Positions 38,057 through 48,900 of a DNA stretch of 64,000 bases are shown piece by piece. This stretch comes from Tritrichomonas musculus (Eukaryota > Parabasalia > Tritrichomonadida > Tritrichomonadidae): the NCBI GenBank assembly GCA_039105265.1, contig JAPFFF010000001.1, positions 11,346,001 through 11,410,000 of the forward strand, written 5' to 3'. The notes under the pieces were generated by a model that was not told the DNA's origin, did no database searches, and saw only the letters and a program-made list of their open reading frames with translations. Both the position numbers and the translations under genes were made by a program. The first letter of the stretch is position 1, and each line of letters starts with the position of its first letter.

Positions 38057-38374
38057 ATCTTGTTTTGAAGGATTAGCAGTTTTCCATTACTATTCTAACT
38101 TTTTATATTCATTTGAAAAAGTTACATATTTTCATTTATTAAAATATCTTTTTTTCAACTGCATTAATGATGTGTTTATTTACATATGTTAAATCTATAT
38201 ACTTTTGTGATTTTAAAAAGCAATTAATTAATTTCGATTTCATTGTGAAAATGCATGAAATGTCATAAAGGCGAAAAATAACCTTTAATTTGACCATAAA
38301 ATGATGATCTTTTTTCAAATATTCTTAATAACCGTCCAATATCTGAAAGATATTTTATATAATTATAATATAAA
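38057..38374. other. divergent promoter region of SHIPPO and ARPC4 genes
   Basis: 318 bases shared by two genes that point away from each other. Contains AAAAAGTT for the minus-strand gene; the ARPC4 side has AATAACCGTCCAATA about 45 bases before its start, a block similar to AATAACCGTCATTAT upstream of the CHMP1-like gene (28673). Confidence 0.45.
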
Positions 38375-38899
38375 ATGGCGAAAACTGCTCAACAACCATA
38401 TCTCGATGCTATCAAACGTTCTCTCCAAGCTGCAATTTGCCTTAGGAATTTTGCATCACAAGATGTCGAAAGACACAACAAACCAGAAATAGAAGTTGCT
38501 GATTCATTAGAAAAGAAACCAGAAATTGTGGCCAGACCAATTATGATTGCTCGTTCAGAAATTGAATGCGTTTTAATTGAAACATCAATTAACAGCGTAC
38601 GTGTTAGTGTAAAAGTTAAACAATTAGATGATGTTGATAATTTCATTACAAAGATGTTTATGAGATTCCTTTGCCAGAGAGCTGATGCTTTTAGAATTCT
38701 TCGCCGTAAACCAATTAAAAATTATGATATTTCTTTCCTTATCACAAATATTCATACAGAGCAAATGATTTTATCAAAACTTATTGAATTTGTTATTACT
38801 TTTCTTCAAGATGTTGATAAAGAACTTTCCGATTTGAAAGTTACTCTTAATAAGCGTGCTCGTAAAGTTTCTGAAGAATACTTGAAGATCCTCGTTTAA
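38375..38899 (+). CDS. ARPC4: Arp2/3 complex subunit 4
   Basis: 174 residues against 168 in human, collinear over the whole length. Conserved blocks: PYLDAIKRSLQAAICLRNFA, ERHNKPEIEV, LIETSINSVRVSVKVKQ, MRFLCQRADAFRILRRKP, YDISFLITNIHTEQM and the final ARKVSEEYLKIL. ARPC4 forms the structural core of the Arp2/3 complex with ARPC2 and binds the mother filament during branched actin nucleation. Trichomonads become amoeboid on contact with host cells, which needs this machinery. Gap to RPL10A is 617 bases, same strand. Confidence 0.97.
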   Translation: MAKTAQQPYLDAIKRSLQAAICLRNFASQDVERHNKPEIEVADSLEKKPEIVARPIMIARSEIECVLIETSINSVRVSVKVKQLDDVDNFITKMFMRFLCQRADAFRILRRKPIKNYDISFLITNIHTEQMILSKLIEFVITFLQDVDKELSDLKVTLNKRARKVSEEYLKILV

Positions 38900-39516
38900 A
38901 TATAAAAATAAAATCACTAATTTAAGCAATATTTAACCATATTTATAATGCTATTATGTACTATCTTTAGAACAATCTTTCTTATTTTGTAATGACATAA
39001 GCTATAAAACTTTGTTTGATCTTTTCTATTTTTAAATAAATTACCCAACTTTGTTTTACTATGCATAATAAAGAGTAGTTTTTTTTTTTTTTTTTAAAAA
39101 ATACTATGGATTCTACAACTTCAAAAATCTTACATCAAATTTATGAGATTGTAGAAATTTTGTATACTTTAAAATATTAATATCTTCGCATTTATATTTA
39201 TTTTTTTAAATTTTAACACATGAAAAAAAATTACTCTATACATTTAAACTAATAATTACAATGTTTTTCATTTAAATATTTACATTCACTTGATATATTT
39301 AATTTATTTATTTTGACAATTATAAAAAATTTTTTGAAGTAAAATCTCAATTTTTTATTTAATAATGACATTTTATTATATATGTTTTAAATTATACAAA
39401 ATAATCGAAATAATAATAAAGTATTTATATTTTAATATGTTTAATAATCAAAATTGGAAATTTTAATCAAACAAAGTCTTCTGAAAAATTGAATGAAGTT
39501 CATGGCCTTTGTTTGA
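38900..39516. other. gene-free AT-rich gap
   Basis: 617 bases. A poly-T run at about 39078-39095 is followed by a small hairpin with TTCTACAA/TTGTAGAA arms (about 39111-39157). No gene seen. Confidence 0.5.
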
Positions 39517-40170
39517 ATGACTCATATTCACCAAGATAATCTAAAGACAGCTATTGCGGAAATTCTCAAGTACTCTAATGAAACAAAGAAGCGAAAGTTT
39601 ACTGAAACTATCGAACTTCAAATTCGTCTTAAGGGATATAATATCGCTAAAGATAAACGTTTCATTGGAAGTATCAAGCTCCCAAATATCATTCGTCCAG
39701 GACTTCGTATTGGTATCTTAGGAGATAAGATCCACTGTGAACAAGCAGCAGCAATAAACGTTCCAAATTACGATTTGACTACATTACAAAACTTTAACAA
39801 AGAAAAGAAAACCATCAAATACTGGGCAAAGAAACATCACTTGTTCCTTGCTTCAGAAACCGTCATCAAGAGCCTTAACAAGACTCTTGGTCCAGCTTTC
39901 AACAAGACTGGTAAATTCCCAGCACCAATCCGTTCAAGCGATAAAGTTGCTGATGCTGTTGATGAAGCTAGAAAGACAGTCAAATTCAGGCTAAAGAAAT
40001 CTATTGCTTTTGGTGTTCCAGTTGCAAACGTTAAGATGAACCAAGACCAAGTTTATCAAAATGTCATGCTTGCAACAAACTATGTAGTTTCACTTCTTAA
40101 GAAGCAATGGCAAAGTATCGGAGCAATCACTCTCCACTCAACTATGGGCAAGCCTCATAGAGTTTACTAA
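39517..40170 (+). CDS. RPL10A: 60S ribosomal protein L10a (uL1)
   Basis: 217 residues, identical in length to human RPL10A. uL1 forms the L1 stalk that guides deacylated tRNA out of the ribosome. Conserved blocks: ETIELQIRLKGYNIAKDKRF, SIKLPNIIRPGLRIGILGD, FLASETVIKSLNKTLGPAFN, KTGKFPAPI, VKFRLKKSIAFGVPVANV and the C-terminal STMGKPHRVY. Codons show more C-ending and AAG codons than neighbouring genes, the usual sign of high expression. An upstream ATG at 39493 is out of frame. Confidence 0.98.
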   Translation: MTHIHQDNLKTAIAEILKYSNETKKRKFTETIELQIRLKGYNIAKDKRFIGSIKLPNIIRPGLRIGILGDKIHCEQAAAINVPNYDLTTLQNFNKEKKTIKYWAKKHHLFLASETVIKSLNKTLGPAFNKTGKFPAPIRSSDKVADAVDEARKTVKFRLKKSIAFGVPVANVKMNQDQVYQNVMLATNYVVSLLKKQWQSIGAITLHSTMGKPHRVY

Positions 40171-40476
40171 ATAAATGATACGATACTATTATTAATAATT
40201 GATCATAATGATTTATTATAGTCTTTATTCTTTTAAGTTTATTTAAATTCAATGATACTCAGTAATTGGTTATCCAAATCTTTTTTATGATTTATAATGC
40301 AAGCTTGCATTATATACTTAATATTATTATGATTATTCATCTCTATTATTCTAATTATTATTGGTAAAAAAATTCTTTTTAGATAGATATCTCAATTTTA
40401 CTTTAGAATAAAAAAATTCAATACTTATATGTCCAATTCTTTGAAAAAGTTTTCAATTCTTTGATTCTAATTCAAA
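40171..40476. other. intergenic gap upstream of STT3
   Basis: 306 bases. AAAAAGTT at 40444-40451, 26-33 bases before the STT3 start, is the only feature noted. GCAAGCTTGC near 40301 is a perfect 10-base palindrome. Confidence 0.5.
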
Positions 40477-42906
40477 ATGGACTATTCAGGTATTCTATAC
40501 TCCATTCGATTTACAATCATCTTTCTCTCATGCGTTTTATCATTTGTGATTCGTCTTTTCCCGAATATCGTTGCAGAACCAATAATTCATGAATTTGATC
40601 CACATTTCAATTGGAGGTGTACTCAATATGCAGATGAACATGGCCTTTATGAATTCCTAAATTGGTATGACAATATATCTTGGTATCCTCAGGGGCGTCC
40701 TGTGGGAGAAACCTCATATCCAGGCATGATGTTTACATCAGCCATTATCAAATGGACTCTTCAAAGGCTACACATAATAATTGATATCAAAGACGTATGT
40801 ATTTATGCAGGACCAATTTTCTCAGTTTTTACTACATTGGTTGCATTTTTATTTGGACAATTATTTGATGAAATAGAATCTGAAGATCACATTGAGGGCA
40901 TAAATGGCCAATCGAAAAACAAAAGTAAAATTGGTATTTCCTCATTAGGATGCATGTTTGCAGCTTTAATATCATTTCTTCCAGGTTTAATTTCCCGATC
41001 AGTTGCAGGTTCATATGATTACGAGTGCATATCATTATTTATTTTAATCAGTTGCATTTATACATTTTGTTATGCATTAAAGAATGGATCCATCTTAGCA
41101 TCCCTTATTAGCGCATTTTTCTACGGATATATGTCACTTACTTGGGGTGGTTATGTTTTCATATCAAATTGCATTCCACTTTTTACAATGGGCCTTATTT
41201 TATTAGGACAATATTCATGGCGTTTATACATTACTTACAGCGTTTGGAGTATTGTAGGATCCCTCCTATCAGCTTCAATACCTTTTATTTCCGATAAAAT
41301 TGTCAAAAAGCCAGAACATTTCGCATTACTCGGAGTTTTAATTGTTATTCAACTTTGGGGTATTCTTTCCTTTATCAAAAAAGTTGTTTCTCAGAAATCA
41401 TTCAATACAGTCATCGTATCATCAATAATGCTTTTACCGATTTTTTTACTCATACTGATAACCGTCGGAATATCAACGGGGCTTCTCGGCGGATTCAGCG
41501 GAAGACTGATGCAGATGTTCGACCCTTCTTACGCCTCAAAGAATATTCCGATCATCGCATCAGTGGCAGAGCACCAGACAACCTCTTGGCCAATGTACTA
41601 CTTGGACACTGGACTCCTCATCACACTCTTCCCTGTCGGTTGCTTCTTCATTCTGAAGGACGGAATAAACAGAAAAACTGAAGGTCAATATTTGATCTTG
41701 ATTTACGGTTTGTCAACTCTTTACTTCGCATCAATCATGGTGAGACTCGTCATCGTATTCACACCGTCACTCGCGCTAGTAACCGGAATCGGAATCCAGA
41801 GACTGCTCAGGCTGTCGTTCAAAGAGGTAACAAGAGACAACGCGCCAAAAGCAAAGACCGCAAAGGCCAAACCAAAGTCCAAAAGCAAGAAGACAAAGCA
41901 AAGGCAAGCAGAAACAAAGGCAGAAACAGTTAAATCATCTGAAACGGTTAATTCTTCTGAAAAAGTTAATTCTTCTGAAAATTTGAATACATCTGAAACG
42001 GTTAAATCTTCTGAAAATTTGAATGCTTCTGAAAATTTGAATGCTTCTGAAAAAGAAAAGGAGGTGGTTCATTTAGGTGAAAATGAAATGGTTAATTCAA
42101 ATAGTTCTGCATGCTTGATTGATGATGAGGAAGATGGCGATGAAGATGATGACAAGTCAGGTCTTGCGAAGCTTCTCATATTTGCGTTATTCTGCGTTGT
42201 TGTTTCAGCGAATCTCCACGCGGTCTACTTTGCAGCGTTCAGCTACTCCGGTGACCACATCCACTTCAACGTCAACACTCCTTTTGGACCCGAGCCAAGC
42301 GACGACTACCGCGAAGGCTACCGCTGGCTGTTCACCAACACGCACCGCGATGAGCGCGTCATGTCGTGGTGGGACTACGGCTACCAGATCACGTCGATGG
42401 GCGGCCGCGGCTGCATGGCTGACGGCAACACGAACAACTTCACTCACATCGGCATCATTGGCATGACAATGAGCTCACCAGAGCAAGTCTCGTGGAGGCT
42501 TGCGCGCCTGATGAATGCCGAATACATGCTCGTCATCTTCGGTGGAACCTGCGGCTATGACGGCGACGACATCAACAAGTTCATGTGGATGCCGCGAATC
42601 GCCAACCAAACTTTTCACAACATATCTGGCCCGATGTACCAGGCAGTGCCCTACTACCCGATCATCGGGCGCTGGCAGACAACAAACATGACACTCTCGA
42701 TGATGTTCCAGTTCTGCTACAAGGACTTCGCAAGGTTCGAGTACCACCCGATGCTCGGAAAGGGATTCGACATGGCCAGGCAGACGCCCGTTCCTCATTT
42801 GAAGCAGGTCAAGCTGAGCCTGTTTGAAGAGGCTTTCTCGACAAAACACTGGATTGTAAGAATTTATCGTGTTAAACCTGACCCATTGTGGGACAGAGTG
42901 TACTAA
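40477..42906 (+). CDS. STT3: oligosaccharyltransferase catalytic subunit STT3
   Basis: 809 residues. STT3 moves the dolichol-linked glycan to Asn-x-Ser/Thr in the ER lumen. Seen: the first acidic motif EFDPHFNWR (D41), many membrane segments to about residue 455, the SVAEHQ version of the SVSE loop (about 362-367), and the acceptor-binding WWDYG (631-635) in the luminal domain, with MSWWDYGYQI and GGRGCMADGNTNN. The catalytic set is complete. Odd points: residues about 450-565 are an inserted Lys- and Ser/Glu/Asn-rich loop including a tandem repeat (41926-42060) and an acidic run, where other STT3 proteins have only a short link. Base composition jumps from AT-rich to GC-rich near 41450 and again from 42180 to 42850. 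Confidence 0.96.
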   Translation: MDYSGILYSIRFTIIFLSCVLSFVIRLFPNIVAEPIIHEFDPHFNWRCTQYADEHGLYEFLNWYDNISWYPQGRPVGETSYPGMMFTSAIIKWTLQRLHIIIDIKDVCIYAGPIFSVFTTLVAFLFGQLFDEIESEDHIEGINGQSKNKSKIGISSLGCMFAALISFLPGLISRSVAGSYDYECISLFILISCIYTFCYALKNGSILASLISAFFYGYMSLTWGGYVFISNCIPLFTMGLILLGQYSWRLYITYSVWSIVGSLLSASIPFISDKIVKKPEHFALLGVLIVIQLWGILSFIKKVVSQKSFNTVIVSSIMLLPIFLLILITVGISTGLLGGFSGRLMQMFDPSYASKNIPIIASVAEHQTTSWPMYYLDTGLLITLFPVGCFFILKDGINRKTEGQYLILIYGLSTLYFASIMVRLVIVFTPSLALVTGIGIQRLLRLSFKEVTRDNAPKAKTAKAKPKSKSKKTKQRQAETKAETVKSSETVNSSEKVNSSENLNTSETVKSSENLNASENLNASEKEKEVVHLGENEMVNSNSSACLIDDEEDGDEDDDKSGLAKLLIFALFCVVVSANLHAVYFAAFSYSGDHIHFNVNTPFGPEPSDDYREGYRWLFTNTHRDERVMSWWDYGYQITSMGGRGCMADGNTNNFTHIGIIGMTMSSPEQVSWRLARLMNAEYMLVIFGGTCGYDGDDINKFMWMPRIANQTFHNISGPMYQAVPYYPIIGRWQTTNMTLSMMFQFCYKDFARFEYHPMLGKGFDMARQTPVPHLKQVKLSLFEEAFSTKHWIVRIYRVKPDPLWDRVY
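41926..42060 (+). repeat. coding tandem repeat (xxSSE units) inside STT3
   Basis: About eight degenerate 18-base units encoding K/N-(S/A/T)-S-E-(T/K/N)-(V/L), such as NSSEKV, NSSENL, NASENL. DNA is AT-rich while both flanks are GC-rich, so the repeat looks like a later insertion into the linker. Confidence 0.9.
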
Positions 42907-43242
42907 TAAATAAATTATATTATTACATATTTTTTTTTAATTTGCTTTTTTATTATTATTATTTGTTTTATTAAAAGAAATAAAAATGATTTTGTTTTTG
43001 TTTTTTAGAATATTGTTGATGATTTAATTATTATTCTAATTGGATATTAATTTTTTTTTTTTGTAATATATATAAATTGATTTAAATGGTATTTTGTTGT
43101 AAATAATATTTATTTATTTTGTTATTATTAAATATATGCTGCATTTCAAGATATAATTAAAAATTTATATTTTCTGTTTAGATTCAAAAAGTTGTAAGTA
43201 AACGCATTTTTCTTCAAAAATCGTTTTTTTTTTAATAAAGCA
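42907..43242. other. gene-free AT-rich gap
   Basis: 336 bases, nearly pure A/T despite lying between GC-rich coding segments. AAAAAGTT at 43186-43193 precedes the next start by about 50 bases. Confidence 0.55.
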
Positions 43243-45615
43243 ATGAATGATCCTGATAATCTTGGCCAATCTATAAATACCACTACAGAACATATGAATG
43301 AAATCGTTTCTAACATTAATACACGTGAAATGGATATTGATTCAAAAAAAAGAAAATTAGAAAAAATTAAACAAGCAGAAATAGAACGAAACAGGCATCT
43401 TCAAGTGTATTTAGAGCAATTATCTTCCAAATCTGCATTATTAAAAGATGCAGAAAGCCAATTTGTACAAGAACGCAAAGAAGCAGATGAAAAGTTATCA
43501 TCGGAGATTCAGGAAAGTATTACAAAAATAGATAATAATATTCAAACATTAAAAAAAATGCAACAAGAGAAAGCACAAAATGAACAAGAAATTAATTCTT
43601 TAAAAGATCAAATAAATCAATTTGAAGAAGAATTATTAGCTCTTGAAAAAAAAGATCTTGAAGCTGAGCAAATATTATATGAAATGGTAACGCGTCCATT
43701 TACAAATGAGGAAATCACACATGAAATTCAACAAACCGAAAATACAGATAAAGCAGCAGTTGAAGCTATGCTTAATCTTACCATCAAGACCATTTATAAT
43801 TTAAGACAGAAGATATCAGAAGAAAAGAAGAAGACTGTTATGCTCAAAGACGAATTCCACAAAGTCGTCAAAGAGATTAAAACCAACGACCAAATAAGTT
43901 ATGAAAACCAACTAAACAAAGACGATGATCTTCTCTTATATTACAACCCATTAACAGGCAAGGTAGACATGACCCAATTTAACCAAGTAGACAGCCGTGT
44001 CAAGGCCTTAAAACGGCGTGAAAAAAGAATTGACAAAGAAATTGATGAAATTAATTCAAAGAAACCGCAATTCCGTTCAAAATTCACTGAAACAAAGCTC
44101 AACATCGAGAAAATCAATAACGAGAAGCAGAAGTACGAATCTCAACTTTTGAACTTCAAAGTTGACTTCAATCCGGAGTACAACACGGCTCTGACAAGCC
44201 AGATTGAGCAAGTCCAAACAAACCGCTCAATTTTTGAGAGGAAATTGAAAAAGTGGAGGCAAAAAATAAGGGAGCTTGAGAGCAATGAGAGTCAGCTTCA
44301 CAGGACTCTTCGTTCGCTCACTGAGCTCGAAATTGAAGCTGAGCAAAAATCGCTTCAAATCGCTTCGCTTGCAAACGAGAATCATCGGATTGAGACCGAA
44401 AATGCGCAGAGGGAGCACGAAGAAAGAATGAATGAGCAAATGTTGGTCAATGAGCTTTCTGACCTGCAGAGAAGAATCGCTTTGAATTCCGCCGAATTCG
44501 AGGAAATGATTCAAAAACATGAAAATTTTGAAAGGTCGGTTTTGAACGACTTCGATTGGATGAGATCAAACCTCATCCCGCCAGAGCTCCAGGAGGCGAC
44601 GAAGCACAGTGAAGTGACTGATTTTGGACTTGAAAAACGGTTTCTTTCAACTTTTTCAAAGCCTAGTTTTGAAAATTCAAATTCAGAGGATGAAAAAAGC
44701 GGTTTGAATGAAACGACTGGCAGTTCGTCACTTTTCTCATTCACACAGTCTGACAAGTCAAATTCAAATAAAATAAACCATTCAAAAAGTGAAAAAACGG
44801 TTTTATTCAAAAATCGGCCGAAACCGAAAATTGTTCAGAAAAAAAACGGTAAGTCAAAAAGTGACACAGATGACGACGATAGTGAATTTGGCCTTCTGAA
44901 GGTCGATTCGAAACTTGCCAACAAAATTGCCAGAATGAAGCAGAGCAAAGAACGGATCCGTCGCGAGTCGTTGAAGATTCTCGCGCAAGTGCGAAGCCTG
45001 TCTGAAGCAAGGGAGTTCACAATGAAGGAAGTGAGAGTGATGCAAAACCGCCTCAACCAAGAGTCGTTCAATCTCCAGAAGCTCCAAATTGAGGCGTCAA
45101 AAAGCGGTTACATAAACCAGGGCCTCCTTTCAACGCAGCAGACGCAAGTGCGGGCAACGGACGTCATCTCGGAGATGAAGGAGAGGATCTCTGAAATCCG
45201 CCAATCTTTGAGAGAGAGGCGAAATAAAATTGACCATAAAAGTGAAATTTTACATCGTATTGAAAAAGTGAATCCAAGCACAAATATCAACTCAAACCAC
45301 GAGATCCAGCCGCTCTTCCTGATCGAGGACGGCGAGAGGGTCGTCGACAGGTTCCTCGCCAGAAAGAGGCTCTGCGAGAGGGCCGATAGAAAAGTGGAGG
45401 TCGCAAAAGACGTCCTTGACGGTTTCTGTGAGCTTTATCAAAAAGTTAGAGATGAATTGAGAACTTGGAAGGTGAAGGTCGCAGGAAGCAACATCGATTA
45501 CATGAATTACGCGTATTTGAACGACGGTCAGTCGTTGGACCAAAAAGTGCTGATGAAGGAGTGGATCGACTTCATGCAGGAGTCTTGCAAGAGATTCAGA
45601 AACAGCGGAATATGA
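43243..45615 (+). CDS. coiled-coil protein
   Basis: 790 residues. Coiled coil over roughly 15-215, 255-440 and 560-690, interrupted by a conserved-looking non-coil segment near 225-245 (LLLYYNPLTGKVDMTQFNQV) and a Ser/Asn/Lys-rich disordered patch at about 480-555 with an acidic DTDDDDSEFG. The C-terminal 100 residues (from VVDRFLARKRLCERADRKVE) look globular-helical and end LMKEWIDFMQESCKRFRNSG. No motor or membrane segment. A cytoskeletal, basal-body or ciliary coiled-coil protein is likely, but no named family was recognised. From about 44040 to the stop the gene is GC-rich, while its first third is AT-rich like the flanks. Confidence 0.8.
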   Translation: MNDPDNLGQSINTTTEHMNEIVSNINTREMDIDSKKRKLEKIKQAEIERNRHLQVYLEQLSSKSALLKDAESQFVQERKEADEKLSSEIQESITKIDNNIQTLKKMQQEKAQNEQEINSLKDQINQFEEELLALEKKDLEAEQILYEMVTRPFTNEEITHEIQQTENTDKAAVEAMLNLTIKTIYNLRQKISEEKKKTVMLKDEFHKVVKEIKTNDQISYENQLNKDDDLLLYYNPLTGKVDMTQFNQVDSRVKALKRREKRIDKEIDEINSKKPQFRSKFTETKLNIEKINNEKQKYESQLLNFKVDFNPEYNTALTSQIEQVQTNRSIFERKLKKWRQKIRELESNESQLHRTLRSLTELEIEAEQKSLQIASLANENHRIETENAQREHEERMNEQMLVNELSDLQRRIALNSAEFEEMIQKHENFERSVLNDFDWMRSNLIPPELQEATKHSEVTDFGLEKRFLSTFSKPSFENSNSEDEKSGLNETTGSSSLFSFTQSDKSNSNKINHSKSEKTVLFKNRPKPKIVQKKNGKSKSDTDDDDSEFGLLKVDSKLANKIARMKQSKERIRRESLKILAQVRSLSEAREFTMKEVRVMQNRLNQESFNLQKLQIEASKSGYINQGLLSTQQTQVRATDVISEMKERISEIRQSLRERRNKIDHKSEILHRIEKVNPSTNINSNHEIQPLFLIEDGERVVDRFLARKRLCERADRKVEVAKDVLDGFCELYQKVRDELRTWKVKVAGSNIDYMNYAYLNDGQSLDQKVLMKEWIDFMQESCKRFRNSGI

Positions 45616-45972
45616 AAGATAATTTTAAATTTGTTTGTTTTATTATAGAAATTGTTTGTTTGTTTATAAAATTATTATTTTTAATTATTTTTTTTTTTTT
45701 TTTTTTTTTGATTATTTTTCTTAATTGGCTTTGAAATTCAGTCTTTTTTCTTGAATTTGGAGATGATGAGGGTTTTGTGTTATCTCACATAAGAGAAAAA
45801 TGACAAAAAGATATTAAATATTTTAAAAGATTGAAAAGATATAAAAAAAATGAAATATAAAAAGAATATAAAACGAATAATATTTACATATAATATATAA
45901 ACAAATAAAGATAGAACGTTATCATATACTCTAAATTTACAAACAATATAAAAAAACAAACAAAAAAAAATA
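45616..45972. other. gap between convergent genes
   Basis: 357 bases, near pure A/T with a long T run at about 45688-45709. Contains both 3' UTRs; nothing else seen. Confidence 0.5.
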
Positions 45973-48900
45973 TCAATAATTATCATTATCATCATCATCA
46001 TAGTAAATTTCTTCAAATGGCGCCACTTCGTTATTTTGATTTTGATTATAGTCAATATCGTTCTGTTTCTTCTTTTTTTGCCTCTTCTTTTTCTTCTTCC
46101 TTTTATTATCGGCATCATATTCATCATTTTGGGCGACAAAATCATTTCTATCGGAATCATCACTTTCATCATCATCTCTGTAAACATCTTCTCCATTAGT
46201 ATAGGTCCTTCTTCGTCTTTTCTTTAAAAACTCAGCTCTCCATTCAGCTGTTGTGTTTCCATAAGCTGTTATACTCATTTTCTTAGTATCATCAGAATTA
46301 TTATTAAGATTATTATTGGCGTTCTGGTCATTTTCGTTTTCGATCTCTTTTTCTTGAATTGAATTTTCATCGTCATAATATTCATCGTCACTGTAGTACT
46401 CGTAGAGCGAGGAAATAGACGAAAATGGAAAATTTTCAGATGAACGATCAGAAGAAGATGAATCAAGGTCAATTTCAACCGATTTAGGTTTAATTATGCA
46501 GCAAAAGTCGATAATGCAAAAAGTTATGCATACAATAAAAACCGCCACAGCCAAAGCCAAGAAAGTGTAGAATGCTATTGTTGATGTATGTTTTGGCTTT
46601 TCAATAACAACCGTTTCAACCGCCGATTTGTATAAATTAACCGTGAAATTTGGCATTTTGATAAGCTCTGTTTGGATTTTGACATCTTTATTGGCGTTTA
46701 TCACCAAGTCTTCGGGATTTGTGACGTTGTACCAAGTTGAGTCGAAAAAGAGAGTTACAGGTGAATTTATGGTCAAACTGACATTTTTCAAAATTTCGGT
46801 TTTTTTGTCAACAACTCTCAAATAGATGATATGATTGGCGGTTACTTGATCGTCAAGCAAAATCTTGGATTTGCTTCTGCTGCTGCCTGTGTCGTAGATG
46901 ATCTCAAAAGTGGCCTTTGGAAGAGCCTGCAGCAAATAGGCCGACTTTTTGAATGCACCAACAACTCGTATCGAGTCATTGCTGAACAATATCTCAGTGA
47001 TCTCTTCGTCGTCGAGGTGGAAGTCCGAGAAGACAATTATCGGGCCTTCAAAGTTGGAGACATCGATCGAGGAGATGTTCTCTGCCTTGAGCGAGTCAAC
47101 CAAAAGGGTAAATTTAATATTAGGACTCAAAAGTTGATCGTTATTCTGTGAAAAAGTTCCACTTTTTGTGAGAATCAGACCTTTCATTTCGGCAATGTAG
47201 ACCTTTTTGAGGCTCGATGACTCTTCATTTTCATCGAGCAAGATGTCTGAGTATCTGTCATTCAAGACTAACTCGTTTGAGTCATACAAATTGGCATCCT
47301 GTAAGAATTGTGAAGTGACCGAATAATTATTCAAAGAGTTTATCGACATTCCTTTGACGAAGCCTGAATGGCTTGACTGGTTTATATGAAATTTGACCTC
47401 ATTTTTGATGATGTAAGTTGATCTTGATTTTTGACGAAAACCGAAAATAAACGGTCTCCCTATGAATTCGACCTCATTTGACAGGAACGATGACTGTGGC
47501 ACGACGATGTTCTCGTCGATGATGTTCACGATCACCTTTGGTCCCGAACGATACGAATTCAGGGAGAAATTGGTCGATCTATCAATTCTGTACTCAATTT
47601 CAGATGATGTGTTGTAAAGGACGCCGTTCACAGGGTCGTCCACCGAGAGCAGCGGTATCTGGCTAACGCTCGATGAGACCAAGTCGATGTTGAGTGCTTC
47701 GTGATAGATTGCGACGTTTTTTGCGACGTCGTGAGAGATTTGTGAGTCCTCGTTATTCACGATGAAAACGAACGACTCGTCGAATTCGATGACGGAGTTG
47801 TTATTGATGACGATCAAGTTCAAAGGGAAGATGTGTGTCAAATTCTGGTCGATGCTCATCATGAGAGGCTTTTCAACCTCAGCAATGACTTGTATTGTGT
47901 TTGTCAAAACCGCCGAGAAACTGATGAAATCGGTGCCAAAGAAGATTGATATTGAATCGTTCTCAAATTTGCACCTTGTCATTGAGTTGTACACGTAAAA
48001 GGTCAGGCTGTGCAAGCCATACAAGTTGATGCCCTGGCAGTCGCTGCTGTTTCTCTCTGAAGTGTCCCCCTCAAAGCAATAGGCGGGATTTGAGTTGTCT
48101 AAGAAATATTGAATGGTTTTGGCGGTTAACAAAACAAGATCAATGTTCCCGGTTATCCTCTTGAAGAGCATGTTCTTGGGCTGCTCTGTGTAGTCGATCT
48201 GTATCTCTAGAGTCGACCTGACACTCGCGCTTTCAGATGTGACAACTTCAAAGTGCATCGACTCAGACAATTTTGAAATGTCGTCAAAAAAAAGTGAAAT
48301 GTCTTGGTATTGAATGTCAAATATGAACAAAAGTGGAATCGTCGATTCGCTGTTAGTTTTCAATGAGATGTTGATCGACGATAATGTTTGGCCGGCTTCG
48401 ACTGAAATTTCATTTGACATGTAAAAAGTCCAATTTTTCGGATTTTCGCTCAGTTCGGAGAAGTAAAGAACGAGGTCGTTGTCCTGGTCTTCGTCGGAGA
48501 AGATGATGTACTCATCGTTGATGAATATGTTCGGAAAAAGTGAAACTTGGGGCACGTAAATGAAGCACCCTTCGTCCAAAAATAGGGTCCCGTCTAATTG
48601 AAGTGGGTAAGAATTATTCAGAACTAGAAATTCGGTCATGTAAAGGGTCCCTTCAAATGATTCAATGGACCTCGTGTCCGTTATAAGTCGATGAAGTGTG
48701 AGGTGATGTGAGGGTCGAATAAATAACGGCGATTGGCGTAACATAACGTCATTCAAATTTTGAACCATGTCGGGATCAATTGAAACTCGATTTATGTTGT
48801 TGAAAATAAGACTAAAAACTGCTCGCTGAGAAAGAGAACTACTCATGTATTTGCCAGTGATCGATAGGTAGACGGGAGAGTTGGGATTAGCAGGGTTAAA

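Noticed and set aside
46842-47151. Several overlapping frames on both strands in the large membrane protein gene and in STT3 and the coiled coil
   Set aside because: They arise because the GC-rich coding segments have few stop codons in other frames; no independent support.
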